A DNA stretch of 64,000 nt from JBFWPF01 sp050250135 (GCA_050250135.1 JBFWPF010000004.1:1-64000), one strand, 5' to 3'. Shown: positions 1-8,528, counted from the stretch's first letter. Numbers and translations: made by a program. The notes: generated from the sequence alone by a model not told the origin.

Positions 1-184
1 GCTTGCGAAATTCCAGGTCGACAGTGAGGGTAAGTTTTCCCTCGCATAGATCTTACAGTAGGGTAAAAAGATGAAAAATTGAGCACCAAAATCGGCTTAC
101 CGTCTTGACAACTCACATAGCAGACAAACGGTTGCGTTATCGACATGGGTTCGATGCAGTCACTATGGCAAGGGTTGCTTAGGG

Positions 185-379
185 GTGATGGGTGCCCTTG
201 TTTGCTTGACTTTCTATGTTACGAAACCGGGCAGAGTCGTACGCCTAAAATTAATATTGCCTGGTGTCCGCGCGATCTACTTGGTGATGCTCCTCTGTGG
301 GGGTAGCAAGGGAACTCAGAGCAGTGATATTGAAAAGGCCAAGAAGTACTGGAAGGATTACCGATTGAGGGACGAATAA
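185..379 (+). pseudogene. C-terminal remnant of HigB/RelE-type toxin
   Basis: The last 33 or so residues (MLLCGGSKGTQ, then DIEKAKKYWKDY) match the usual C-terminus of HigB-family toxins that pair with a HigA of the type encoded next. The family is about 100-115 residues; only this tail is recognisable in frame. The preceding sequence (1-184 and the start of this frame) gives no recognisable toxin N-terminus in any frame; frame 1 around 205-245 has a weak YETGQSRTP resemblance to a toxin N-terminus. It ends in a TAATG overlap with the antitoxin start. I infer a decayed toxin. Positions 1-184 otherwise hold no supported gene. Confidence 0.6.
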
Positions 380-726
380 TGGGACGGACAAGGAAGTACA
401 AAGACTATCTTAATGAACGGTTGCAAGAGCCTAGGGAGGCAGTTGGCTATCTCAATGCCGCACTAGAAGACGAAGATACTCGCGTATTTCTATTGGCATT
501 GCGAGATGTAGCTGACGCGTGGGGCGGTTTAGGGTGGTTAGCAGAGGAGGGAGATCTCAATCGGGAGAGCGTCTATCGGATGCTCTCCAGCAGAGGCAAT
601 CCCCGTCTAACCAGCCTTAAGTCTGTGCTGGATGCTATGGGCCTCCATCTATCGGTTCGAGAAGACCATCCTAAGCGCTCGTCGCTATCACGATCTAGAA
701 AGGGATCTGCGCGCCCTCGCGCCTAA
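379..726 (+). CDS. HigA-family antitoxin (addiction module antidote)
   Basis: 115 residues, full length for the family. The order of motifs is typical: an N-terminal LNAALED / FLLALRDVADAWGG stretch followed by a helix-turn-helix (LAEEGDLNRESVYRMLSS, then GNPRLTSLKSVLDAMGL). Such proteins bind their own promoter and neutralise a RelE-fold mRNA interferase. The start ATG overlaps the stop of the upstream toxin remnant (TAATG), the normal toxin-antitoxin order for higBA. Because the toxin looks broken, the antitoxin may be an orphan. Its 3' end overlaps the convergent msrA by 4 bases. Confidence 0.85.
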   Translation: MGRTRKYKDYLNERLQEPREAVGYLNAALEDEDTRVFLLALRDVADAWGGLGWLAEEGDLNRESVYRMLSSRGNPRLTSLKSVLDAMGLHLSVREDHPKRSSLSRSRKGSARPRA

Positions 727-1175
727 GCCCGCCCATGCTTTTGGAGGTAGCACTGGTGGTACTCCTCGGCTCGGTAGAAGGGGCCGGCCGGGGCGATCTC
801 GGTGACAATGGGGCGGGAAAAGTCAGGGGTGTGGCGCTCCTTAGAGGCTAGGGCCTCTTTGCGCTGCTCCTCAGTGTGGAAGAAGATGGCGGAGCGGTAC
901 TGAGCACCGACATCGGGCCCTTGCCGGTTAAGGGCGGTGGGGTCGTGGATCTGCCAGAAATGGTCGAGGAGCCTGGAGTAGGAGAGCTGTTTGGGGTCGT
1001 AGGTGAGCTGGACCGCCTCGGCATGGCCGGTGGTGCCGCTACAGACCGCCTCATAGGTGGGATTTTCGACAGTACCGCCGGTGTAGCCCACTTGAGTGGT
1101 GAGGACGCCAGGCAGCCTCTTGAACGTTACTTCCACGCCCCAAAAGCACCCCGCCGCAAACGTGGCTGTTTCCAT
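723..1175 (-). CDS. msrA: peptide methionine sulfoxide reductase A
   Basis: Reduces the S epimer of methionine sulfoxide in proteins, using thioredoxin. The protein is 150 residues, slightly shorter than typical MsrA, and starts almost directly with the catalytic motif GCFWG (Cys10). The conserved GYTGG, NPTYEAVCSGTTGHAEAV and YRSAIFF blocks are all present; the C-terminal YHQCYLQKHG carries a candidate recycling Cys. A good Shine-Dalgarno (GGAGGA) lies just before the ATG. No MsrB domain is fused. It stands alone in orientation between a toxin-antitoxin remnant and a membrane protein. Confidence 0.93.
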   Translation of the reverse strand: METATFAAGCFWGVEVTFKRLPGVLTTQVGYTGGTVENPTYEAVCSGTTGHAEAVQLTYDPKQLSYSRLLDHFWQIHDPTALNRQGPDVGAQYRSAIFFHTEEQRKEALASKERHTPDFSRPIVTEIAPAGPFYRAEEYHQCYLQKHGRA

Positions 1176-1185
1176 TCCTCCCTAT

Positions 1186-2124
1186 CTACCAGGGAGGCGT
1201 TAAGATGAAAAGCTCTTCCGTTGTGTAGAGCTGAGTGAGCTCAGGGTAGTTACCGCTTCCTTTAGGTTCCTCAGGGGGGGGAGCCGACGGGGACGAAGGG
1301 GGTTGGCTGAGCTGCTCATTGAGCCGCTCGACCGCCTGGTAGCGAGTCTCTGGGTACTCGCTCTTGTAGAGGCGTCGCTCGGCAAAGGAGGTGTCGAGGG
1401 TCTTAAGGATCTTCTCCCGCTCCTCCTTCCAGAGGCCAAGGAACCCGAGAGCAACGCCGCAGCTTCCCGCTGAGGAGACGAAGCTTCCCATCATCACAGT
1501 CTTGGCTAGGCTAGAGACCCGGTAGAGCTTGTGGTAGGCCAGTGCCCCGAGTCCGATTAGAAGGAGCGCAGCCGATATAGTGGTGACCGTGTAGTACCGC
1601 CGCTCCACTTGGAGACCATATTTTGCCTGGAGGAGTTCCTTAATCAGCCCGTTTTTGCACTCCAGAGGCTCGCTGAATTTCGACTGAGTGTTAGCCTTGT
1701 TGGCCTCCTCGAGAAGCCCATCGACCTCTTTCTCACTTTCCGAAATCTCCCACAGCCGGCTCAAGTGGTAACCAAAGGCGACCGCCGCCGATCCGATGGC
1801 GATAACTATCCCGATAATGGCCAGGGCGCTCGGCTCCTGCCGCTCCCCCTCCTTTTTTTCCTTCTTCTTTGGCGCAGAGGGTGAGGAGAGGTTGATCTTC
1901 ACCGAAGGGGCCTGGTAGTAGTTGAAGAGGCCGACCTGCGCTGGCCGCTCGATGGTGGCTCTACCAAGAACCTGGCCCCCCGAGGTGATAAAGTTCGTAA
2001 TGGTGTTGTTACGGGACAGGGCGGCAATCGCCTTCTCCCGTGGAGCGAGGACGGGGCTGGGGTTGTCCCAATGGTCCATGGCGTTCTTAAGGGGTGTAAA
2101 AGGTCCTTCCATCCGATCCTCCAT
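1186..2124 (-). CDS. uncharacterised membrane protein with three hydrophobic segments
   Basis: 312 residues, no family recognised. A polar N-terminal region (about 1-100, ending in a Lys/Glu-rich stretch) precedes a hydrophobic segment at about 100-122, a charged linker, a pair of hydrophobic segments at about 180-200 and 208-232, and a Pro/Ser-rich C-terminal tail. The closely spaced hydrophobic pair resembles chlamydial inclusion-membrane proteins in layout only. Two starts are possible: ATG at 2124, or the ATG four codons later, which has GGAGG at better spacing. It lies 33 bases beyond the downstream gene in the same orientation. Confidence 0.6.
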   Translation of the reverse strand: MEDRMEGPFTPLKNAMDHWDNPSPVLAPREKAIAALSRNNTITNFITSGGQVLGRATIERPAQVGLFNYYQAPSVKINLSSPSAPKKKEKKEGERQEPSALAIIGIVIAIGSAAVAFGYHLSRLWEISESEKEVDGLLEEANKANTQSKFSEPLECKNGLIKELLQAKYGLQVERRYYTVTTISAALLLIGLGALAYHKLYRVSSLAKTVMMGSFVSSAGSCGVALGFLGLWKEEREKILKTLDTSFAERRLYKSEYPETRYQAVERLNEQLSQPPSSPSAPPPEEPKGSGNYPELTQLYTTEELFILTPPW

Positions 2125-2157
2125 TGTAAAACCTTCAAAAGGATAGCAGAAGGGCGA

Positions 2158-3015
2158 TTAAAAGTCGACGAGATCGGTTAGGGGATAAAGGGCTAGCTGG
2201 TAGGCGGATAGGGTCGATTGAGGGAAGAGATGGAGGACGCTATGGGCCATCTCCGGAGTGATAGCAGCAATTGAGGTGACTGAATTTTTTAGTAATAGGA
2301 TGTGGCTGTGGGCGCTGAGGGTGCCGGGGGGTTGAACCCTTGACTGTGACCTATCGTCTCGAGGGGGCGGCAGGGGGTGGTCAGATGTCGCCCATCGCGA
2401 CGAGGCCGGGTTTGTAAACCCGGGTGAGGAGGGATTTGCGGCAGATGACCGCCCACTGCCGATGCCCTCGGGGCTAGAGGGCTCAGTCAGGGGTTCGAAA
2501 GGGTTTTTATAGAGGACGGAGGTGAGTTTTTTATTGAGGGGGTAGGGGGCACTAAAGTCGGTGGCGACCCCCACGATGGCGGCGTAGCCCCCCTTTTGAT
2601 GGATTGGGGGGAGGGCGTAGTAGCGCTCCTTGTGGTCGAAGATGGCTTCGTTATGGATGGGGGGCGCTGTGATAAAGGTCGCTTCGAGCTGATCAAAGGT
2701 GATCAGGCCGGTGTAGGCAAAGGGGCCGCCCGCTTTTTGGTAGCCCAGCTTGTAGAGGTCGGCAGCGGTAAGACCGCCGCCAGTGAGTGTGGCGGTGGGC
2801 TGGCTCCCTTTGGGGAGGATAAAGAGGCCGGTGGTGAGGAGGCGGGGGCCGTAGATCAGCTGGTGGGTCTTGGTGGATTGGGTGTAGGCGGTGCCGTTTA
2901 GGACGACCGTCTCGCCAAGGCTCTCCATCGACTCGGGTGAGCCGATTTCAAAGGCGGCGAGGAAAGCGCTCGCGTCGAGCCAGCGCTCTTTCAGCTCTTT
3001 GGTGACCCTCCCCAT
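2158..3015 (-). CDS. diverged alpha-acetolactate decarboxylase-like protein
   Basis: About 285 residues; the frame stays open up to 3105, so a TTG start overlapping the malic enzyme end is also possible. Fragments resemble acetolactate decarboxylase (AlsD/AldB) in order: GETVVLNGTAY (cf. GELIVLDGKAYQ), a GPFAYTGLITF strand, QKGGYAAIVGV (cf. VKGTIVGI) and a final HSHILLL..SIAAI block (cf. GGHVLDF..EIGAI). The usual YHLH metal motif is not seen; in its place is a Pro/Ser-rich stretch of about 50 residues containing a DNA palindrome. The place after acetolactate synthase and malic enzyme supports the idea of acetoin formation. The assignment is tentative; activity is doubtful given the missing His pair. 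Confidence 0.45.
   Translation of the reverse strand: MGRVTKELKERWLDASAFLAAFEIGSPESMESLGETVVLNGTAYTQSTKTHQLIYGPRLLTTGLFILPKGSQPTATLTGGGLTAADLYKLGYQKAGGPFAYTGLITFDQLEATFITAPPIHNEAIFDHKERYYALPPIHQKGGYAAIVGVATDFSAPYPLNKKLTSVLYKNPFEPLTEPSSPEGIGSGRSSAANPSSPGFTNPASSRWATSDHPLPPPRDDRSQSRVQPPGTLSAHSHILLLKNSVTSIAAITPEMAHSVLHLFPQSTLSAYQLALYPLTDLVDF
2406..2423. repeat. 8-bp-arm palindrome inside a coding region
   Basis: CCGGGTTTGTAAACCCGG: two perfect 8-base arms around GT, inside the low-complexity stretch of the decarboxylase-like gene. It may mark a small palindromic element inserted in frame, in the manner of Rickettsia palindromic elements; that is inference. Confidence 0.6.
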
Positions 3016-3043
3016 GAGGACATGGTCGATGTGGCCGACGATT

Positions 3044-4714
3044 TTAGCTTGCAACGGTCCGGAGGTATTCGGGTTTCCAGCTGTTGGCGGCGATCTGCCG
3101 CTCAAGGTCGGTGGTGTGGCCCGCTACTCCCTCCTCAACAGCGGTGAGGGCCACGGCAAGGGCGATCGTCTTGGAGACGGCAGGGGTCTGGTCCAGCGGG
3201 GGGAGGAGGGGGAGGCGCGGGTCCTTGCGGCAGGGGCTAGCCTCGGAGAGGGCCCGGCAGGCGGCAGCGATCATCTTGTCGGTGACCTTGGTGGCCTTGG
3301 AGGCGATGACGCCGGCGCCAAGGCCGGGGAAGATATAGGCGTTGTTGCTCTGCGCGATGTGAACCTGTCTCCCATTGACCTTTACAGGGGGATAGGGGCT
3401 GCCGGTGGCGATCAGGGCCTTTCCGTTTGTCCACTCGAGGAGGTCGCGGGGGTCGGCCTCAGAGCGGGAGGTGGGGTTGGAGAGGGAGAGGATAATCGGT
3501 TGGGGGCAGCCTTTGGCCATCTGGCGGACCACCTCCTCGTTAAAGGCCCCCCGCACGGCCGAGCAGCCGATCAGGACGGTGGGCTTGTAACGATTGACGG
3601 CAGACAAGAGGTCCCCCTTTTCGCTTGGGGGCCGTGCGTAGGGCTTTTGAGCGGGGGTAAGGTCCTTCATGTCGGTCGTGAGGATCCCAGGGCGGTCGAG
3701 GGGGACGATCTTGGAGCGGGCCTCATCGAGGGAGATACCCTCGGCGGTCATCGCTAGGGCGATCTGGTCGGCAATCCCCATTCCAGCGGTCCCGGCTCCA
3801 AAAAGGACGATCCGCTGGTCGGAGAGCTTGCTCCCCGTGGCGGTAAGGCCAGAGAGGAGGCAGGCGAGGGCTGTCGCTCCGGTCCCTTGGATATCGTCGT
3901 TAAAGCTGCAGATCTGGTCGCGGTAGGTGTCGAGGTTGCGGCGGGCATTTTCCCGACCAAAGTCCTCCCAGTGGAGGTAGACGCCGGGGAGGGTCTTTTG
4001 CACCGCAGCGACAAAGCGGGCGATAAAAGAGTCGTATTCCTTGCCCGAGAGGCGTTTGTGGCGCCAGCCGAGGTACATCGGGTCGTAGAGGAGCTGCTCG
4101 TTGTTCGTGCCGACATCAAGGGCGATCGGGAGAGTCCGAAGGGGGTTGATAGCGCCGCAGAGGGTGTAGACCTGGAGCTTGCCGATGCAGATGTCCATCC
4201 CCCCCACCCCCTGGTCGCCGATCCCGAGCACCCCCTCGCCGTCGGTGCAGACGATCAGGTCGATCTCGGGGTGGGCCCGGTTGGCCAAAATCTCGAGAGC
4301 GAGGTCGATATCGGGAGCGGCTAGGTAGAGGCCGCGGGTAGCCCGCAGCTCGAGGCTAAACTGCTCGACCGCCTCGCCAATCGTTGGGGTGTAGATGATC
4401 GGGAGCATCTCCTCGACATGCTCTTGGGCAAGGCGGTAGAAGAGGCGCTCGTTTTTCTCAAAGAGGGTGTTGAGGTAGATGTTCTTCTGCAGGTCGGTGC
4501 CACACCGCTTGTACTGCTCGTAGTGGCGGCGCACCTGCGTCTCCATATCTTCAACCGCGTAAGGGAGGCGGCCCAGGATCTTGAGCTCCCGCCTCTCCTC
4601 TTGGGTAAAGGCACACCCCTTGGTCAATTTGCCAGAGGAGAGGAGGTCCTTGCCCTTTAGATCGGTCGCGATCACCTTCTCGCCCGTTGAGAGGGTCTTC
4701 AGTGTGTAGTGCAT
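3044..4714 (-). CDS. NAD-dependent malic enzyme (malolactic-enzyme family)
   Basis: Oxidatively decarboxylates malate to pyruvate. 556 residues, normal for the large SfcA/MaeA type. Visible blocks: IYTPTIGEAVEQFS, VCTDGEGVLGIGDQG, the Lys-bearing GKLQVYTLCGAI, metal-binding region CSFNDDIQGTG, Rossmann motif VLFGAGTAGMGIADQ, and SLSNPTSRSEADP. Malolactic enzymes share this architecture, so direct conversion to lactate cannot be excluded. The ATG shares one base with the acetolactate synthase stop (TAATG), so the two are translationally coupled; together they would drain malate via pyruvate to acetolactate. Confidence 0.9.
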   Translation of the reverse strand: MHYTLKTLSTGEKVIATDLKGKDLLSSGKLTKGCAFTQEERRELKILGRLPYAVEDMETQVRRHYEQYKRCGTDLQKNIYLNTLFEKNERLFYRLAQEHVEEMLPIIYTPTIGEAVEQFSLELRATRGLYLAAPDIDLALEILANRAHPEIDLIVCTDGEGVLGIGDQGVGGMDICIGKLQVYTLCGAINPLRTLPIALDVGTNNEQLLYDPMYLGWRHKRLSGKEYDSFIARFVAAVQKTLPGVYLHWEDFGRENARRNLDTYRDQICSFNDDIQGTGATALACLLSGLTATGSKLSDQRIVLFGAGTAGMGIADQIALAMTAEGISLDEARSKIVPLDRPGILTTDMKDLTPAQKPYARPPSEKGDLLSAVNRYKPTVLIGCSAVRGAFNEEVVRQMAKGCPQPIILSLSNPTSRSEADPRDLLEWTNGKALIATGSPYPPVKVNGRQVHIAQSNNAYIFPGLGAGVIASKATKVTDKMIAAACRALSEASPCRKDPRLPLLPPLDQTPAVSKTIALAVALTAVEEGVAGHTTDLERQIAANSWKPEYLRTVAS

Positions 4715-6357
4715 TAGGCCCCTCCCGTATGCGCGAGGCGGACGATCTCCGCATTCTCCGAATAGTCGATCGGGACGCTGATCACCACAGGCCCCTCTGC
4801 CGCCAGAGCCGCTTTGAGGGTGCTCTCAATCTGATCAGGTCTCTCCAGCCTCATCCCTTTCGCTCCCATCGATTCGGCATATTTCACCGTGTCGATCTGC
4901 CCAAAGTGGGCGGCCGAGTCGCGCCCATACTTCTGCAGCTGCTGGATCCTCACCAGGTCGTAGGCGGCATCCTCCCACACCAAGTGGATGATCGGTGACT
5001 TAAGGCGGACGGCCGTCTCGAGCTCCATCGAACACATCAGGAAGGAGCCATCTCCAGAGATCGAGACCGCCTTGGTGCCCGGCCTTGCCAAAGTAGCGGC
5101 AATGGCGTAGGGGATTGAGATCCCCATCGTTTGAAAGCCCATGCTGGTCAGCAGGTGGGCTGCCTCGTAGCAGAAGAAGTGGCGCATCATCCAGTACTGG
5201 TGGCTCCCCACATCGGAAACCACCGTCACGGTGTCGTCCAGAATCTGGCGCAGTTCGTAGATCAGCCGTAAGGGGTGGATCGGTGTGCCGCTAAGGCTCT
5301 TTCCCCGCTCTAGCTGTGAGTCGAGCTCCCGTTTCGCCTTTTGGGCGGCATCGGGGAGCGTCCCTTTCTGCTCACCCAGCGTGTCGGCAAGCCGTTTGAG
5401 GTTGGTTGGAATATCCCCCACCAGCTCGATATCGGGTTGGTAGTACTGGTCGGCCTGCGCCGCCACCTCGTCGATGTGGATCAGCGTTCGCTTCAGCCCC
5501 TTGTTCCAAATCGAGGGGTCATACTCGACCGGATCGAATCCGATCGCGATTACCAGGTCGGCCGCGTCGAGGACCTTGTCCCCTGGCTGATTTTTAAAGA
5601 CGCCGAGCCGCCCCATAAAGCGGTGGACGAGTTTGCGGGGGACCGCCCCTGCCGCCTCGAAGGTGGCGCAGATCGGCACCTCAAACCGCTCCAGAAAGGG
5701 GCGCAGCCCTGCCGTTACGTGGGCCTTACCTGCTGCAAGGCCCAACAGGAGCACCGGATTCTTAGCCCCCTTAATCCTCTCCGCTGCCTCCCGAATCGTA
5801 TCCTCGGTTGCCCTCCCCAGCGGGTAGGGGTGGGGGGTGATCGGGCGGGCGCCGCTCTCCATTTTCAGAACATCGGAGGGGATCGAGATGTGGGTCGGCG
5901 CCTCTTGCGGTGCGCTCGCTAGCCGGAAGGCGGTCGCGACCGCATCGGGCACGCTCTCCACGTGGGAGATCTCGCAATTCCACTTGGTGATCGGACGGAA
6001 GAGGCCGACGGCGTCGATATTTTGGTGGGCCCGCTTGTACTGCATCGCGCTCGGCAGCTGCCCTGTAATCGCAACCACCGGTGACCGCTCCGACCAGGCG
6101 GTGGCGATCCCCGTGACCAAATTCGTCAGGCCCGGCCCCGCCGTGGCCAAGCAGACGCCCGGCTTTCCCGTGATGCGCCCATAGGCCTGGGCCATAAATG
6201 CGGCATTCTGTTCGTGGCGGCAGAGGATGATTTTGGGGCCGTGGTCGACGAGGACATCGAGTATCGGGTCGATGGAAGCGCCGGGGACAGTAAAAATAAC
6301 CTCGACCCCTTGTGCCTCTAGACACCCAACAAAGAGCTCAGCACCCGATAGACCCAT
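4714..6357 (-). CDS. alsS: catabolic-type acetolactate synthase (AlsS-like)
   Basis: Condenses two pyruvates to 2-acetolactate with thiamine diphosphate. About 547 residues. Key features: FTVPGASIDPILD near the N-terminus, the catalytic Glu in RHEQNAAFMAQAYGR, GPGLTNLVTGIATAW, and the ThDP motif SGDGSFLMCSMELETA. No regulatory small subunit follows, and the RHEQNAAFMAQA block plus operon context favour the catabolic AlsS form over anabolic IlvB. The frame also offers ATG at 6369, but the second ATG at 6357 has GGAAGGG at ideal spacing and is preferred. Followed directly by malic enzyme. Confidence 0.85.
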   Translation of the reverse strand: MGLSGAELFVGCLEAQGVEVIFTVPGASIDPILDVLVDHGPKIILCRHEQNAAFMAQAYGRITGKPGVCLATAGPGLTNLVTGIATAWSERSPVVAITGQLPSAMQYKRAHQNIDAVGLFRPITKWNCEISHVESVPDAVATAFRLASAPQEAPTHISIPSDVLKMESGARPITPHPYPLGRATEDTIREAAERIKGAKNPVLLLGLAAGKAHVTAGLRPFLERFEVPICATFEAAGAVPRKLVHRFMGRLGVFKNQPGDKVLDAADLVIAIGFDPVEYDPSIWNKGLKRTLIHIDEVAAQADQYYQPDIELVGDIPTNLKRLADTLGEQKGTLPDAAQKAKRELDSQLERGKSLSGTPIHPLRLIYELRQILDDTVTVVSDVGSHQYWMMRHFFCYEAAHLLTSMGFQTMGISIPYAIAATLARPGTKAVSISGDGSFLMCSMELETAVRLKSPIIHLVWEDAAYDLVRIQQLQKYGRDSAAHFGQIDTVKYAESMGAKGMRLERPDQIESTLKAALAAEGPVVISVPIDYSENAEIVRLAHTGGA

Positions 6358-6448
6358 GGTCCCTTCCATAGCGGAGGGGAGACTTATTTATCCAACAAAC
6401 TATTGGGTCAGGAGTAGGTGGTGCGCCTGCTCAATCCACGAGAGCAAA

Positions 6449-6515
6449 ATCCTCAGCTGACTTTGTGAATTTATTTCCTGGGATTGGAATAAAGCCTGCG
6501 CAGGCGGCTGAGGAT
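6449..6515 (-). terminator. inverted repeat between two minus-strand genes, possible terminator or leader
   Basis: ATCCTCAGC at 6449-6457 pairs with GCTGAGGAT at 6507-6515, and a nested TTTATT/AATAAA pair lies in the loop. On the minus strand the outer stem is followed by TTTTGC. It sits after the stop at 6525 and before alsS, so it may end the upstream transcript or form an alsS leader structure. Confidence 0.4.
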
Positions 6516-6524
6516 CTTTGTAGG

Positions 6525-7127
6525 TTACCTCTCCACGACCTCTTGCTGCTCAATTTGAACTTCGAGCCATTCGGTCAACTTCTCTAGGTCCATAGGCGCC
6601 AGCGTGCTAGGAGACTGGGTCTCGGCGCATACCCGACTTAGTGAAAGGGACCAATCATCGGGGGGGCTCCCCTGCCTGCTCCATTGAGCGCCCTTGTGAA
6701 TAAAGCCAACGGGGTTCCCCTTTTCGTCTATCCCTAGGCGGAGAGAATCTGCTAGATTAGTGCAGAAATAGCCCTTCGATTGGTACTCCAGAGCATCATC
6801 CACTATTTGCTTGAGGGCCTTCAGCTTCTGCCCGAGGGTGGCGGTGATCTCATCGGGCCATGGGTCGGCATCCCAGCAGGGCTTGGCGCTTAGGTCGCCG
6901 CTCCTCGTCTCCACCCTCTTCAACTCTTCGCGGAGGGTATCCGTTTTCCCCACCTTTCCGCTACAGACTGTAGCAGCAAAGCCGAGGGGGAGGAGGGCGG
7001 TGGCGAGGGCAGCCTTGCGCTGGTCAATGAGGCGGAGGGCCACCGGGATGGCGCAGAGGGCTGCTCCGACGAGAAAGGTCTTTGTCCACTCTTCACCTGT
7101 CTGTGGGCTACAAATTGGATGTACCAT
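6525..7127 (-). CDS. membrane-hairpin protein with one W/PxW-type repeat domain
   Basis: 200 residues, family not recognised. Residues about 7-55 (NPQTGEEWTKTF, IPVALRL, KAALATALLPLGFAAT) are nearly the same as in the protein encoded at 7348-8469 and form two adjacent hydrophobic segments. The remaining part aligns with a single copy of the repeat that occurs twice in that neighbour (a KGYFCTNLAD..GNPVGFIHKGAQW block, then LEKLTEWLEVQIEQQ). This is a paralogous pair in the same orientation, separated by 220 bases without another supported gene. The function is unknown; the layout suggests membrane-anchored or secreted effector-type proteins. Confidence 0.65.
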   Translation of the reverse strand: MVHPICSPQTGEEWTKTFLVGAALCAIPVALRLIDQRKAALATALLPLGFAATVCSGKVGKTDTLREELKRVETRSGDLSAKPCWDADPWPDEITATLGQKLKALKQIVDDALEYQSKGYFCTNLADSLRLGIDEKGNPVGFIHKGAQWSRQGSPPDDWSLSLSRVCAETQSPSTLAPMDLEKLTEWLEVQIEQQEVVER

Positions 7128-7347
7128 CGCTGATCTCCCGTTGTTAGGAATTTAGGGTGCCAATTTTTTGCTTCGGCCTTCCGAGATTGAGTATCCCATT
7201 CTCTAGCCGACAGCCATACTTATTGCTATAGGCGCATACCCAAGGACTGAACAGGGACTTGGGGTCTTTAGGGGCAAGGTCTGCCCCCACAGTCCTTGCC
7301 CAGTCGCTGTCGCTTTGCGGGTTAAAAATGGGGTGATCTATCTACTG

Positions 7348-8469
7348 CTAGAGCTTCTCTGCTACCTCTATCCATTTCTGGAGAGTGGGCTGTGCGTTAG
7401 CCGCCTTCAGGCTAGACTCGTCAAGGGTGTAGAATTTAAAGTTCTCGAACCACCCCTCCTGAGTATCCTCCACCGTTTTTTTGCAGTATCCCCCATTCCA
7501 ATACGGAATCCAACAGCCCCGTCCGTCATCATAGGCGTTGGCAAGCTTCGACGCAGGAACATAGCCGGCATCCCACATGGTCTTGAGCTCTCGGGCGAGC
7601 GTTAGAAAGAGCTGGCATCTCTCCTCTGGCGAGGCATGGGGCACCTTGGTCGCTATGGAATTGAACCTAAGCTCATCGACCCGAATACTTGTTGTGCCCT
7701 GCGGAGCCTGCTTGAGATTGAGGAGTTCCTGGACAGAGCGGCCCTTGTTGGCAGATGGGCTCGACACGAAGGGAAAGGGCTCTATATGCAGCTCTTCCGG
7801 GAGCGTACGGAACTGTTGCTCTGCAGCTTTGATCCAGTTTGCAAGATCGGGTTGCTCGTTCAACTGGTCGAAGGATGTAGCGCCGCTGAAGCAGGTCTGG
7901 AAGAACTGATATAGGCCTTGCTCGGTTTCGTACTCCTCCTTCGGCGCAAACCCATCCAACCAGTAAGGAACCCAAGAGCCCCCGTTTTCTTGGTAGGCCT
8001 GAGCAGCGGCTACCTGTCCCCAGAGGGCTGGCACATACTGTTTCTCCTGCCACATAGTCTGGAGATCATAGGCAAGGGTGATGTACACCTCGAGGATCTC
8101 CTTTTTAGAAGCAAGGGGCTCGGAATTCAATTCTAGAGAATCTTTGAGATAGTCGGCTCGGGAACTCATTACCTCGTGGGGAGGTGTGAGGCCTTCGATC
8201 TGCTGGACAGTGCGGCGGTAAGAGGGGGACTTTTCCTGTTGCGGTCCTTTAGGTTGGTTCTCCCGGGTGATCTCTTGCTCCCCTTGTCCCTTGGCATAGG
8301 CAATCGTTGCAGCAAAGGTGAGGGGGAGGAGGGCGGTGGCGAGGGCCGCCTTTTGCCGCCCAAAGAGGCGGAGGGCCACAGGGATGGCGGTCAGGGCAAG
8401 CCCAGTTCCGATGGTCCACGCCCAGTCCTGGTTGGTTTGTGGATTAAGTATTGGGTTCTCTATAGCCAT
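7348..8469 (-). CDS. membrane-hairpin protein with two tandem repeat domains
   Basis: 373 residues, no known family recognised. The N-terminal hairpin (NPQTNQDWAWT, AIPVALRL, KAALATALLPLTFAAT) is shared with the 6525-7127 protein. Two repeats of about 115 residues follow: each has L-TLA-[ED]L-TMW, a YVPA..A.AY block, a G-G-W[VI]PYW--G[FY] signature and ends in a W-[EK]-AE helix (about 115-245 and 255-373). Tandem duplication within one protein plus a single-copy paralogue shows recent domain shuffling. A candidate promoter lies directly upstream (8495-8523). Confidence 0.7.
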   Translation of the reverse strand: MAIENPILNPQTNQDWAWTIGTGLALTAIPVALRLFGRQKAALATALLPLTFAATIAYAKGQGEQEITRENQPKGPQQEKSPSYRRTVQQIEGLTPPHEVMSSRADYLKDSLELNSEPLASKKEILEVYITLAYDLQTMWQEKQYVPALWGQVAAAQAYQENGGSWVPYWLDGFAPKEEYETEQGLYQFFQTCFSGATSFDQLNEQPDLANWIKAAEQQFRTLPEELHIEPFPFVSSPSANKGRSVQELLNLKQAPQGTTSIRVDELRFNSIATKVPHASPEERCQLFLTLARELKTMWDAGYVPASKLANAYDDGRGCWIPYWNGGYCKKTVEDTQEGWFENFKFYTLDESSLKAANAQPTLQKWIEVAEKL

Positions 8470-8494
8470 GGGTGAACCTATAATTTTATTAAGG

Positions 8495-8523
8495 ATTGTG
8501 AATTGTCAGGGCCTTTTTGTCAA
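8495..8523 (-). promoter_or_regulatory. sigma70-like promoter for the 7348-8469 gene
   Basis: On the minus strand TTGACA (8518-8523), 17-base spacer, CACAAT (8495-8500). The predicted start is about 20 bases before the ATG at 8469. Confidence 0.5.
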
Positions 8524-8528
8524 GGGGC

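Noticed and set aside
2891..3757. Open frame of 288 codons on the plus strand opposite malic enzyme
   Set aside because: Gly/Asp/Val-biased shadow of a well-supported conserved enzyme.
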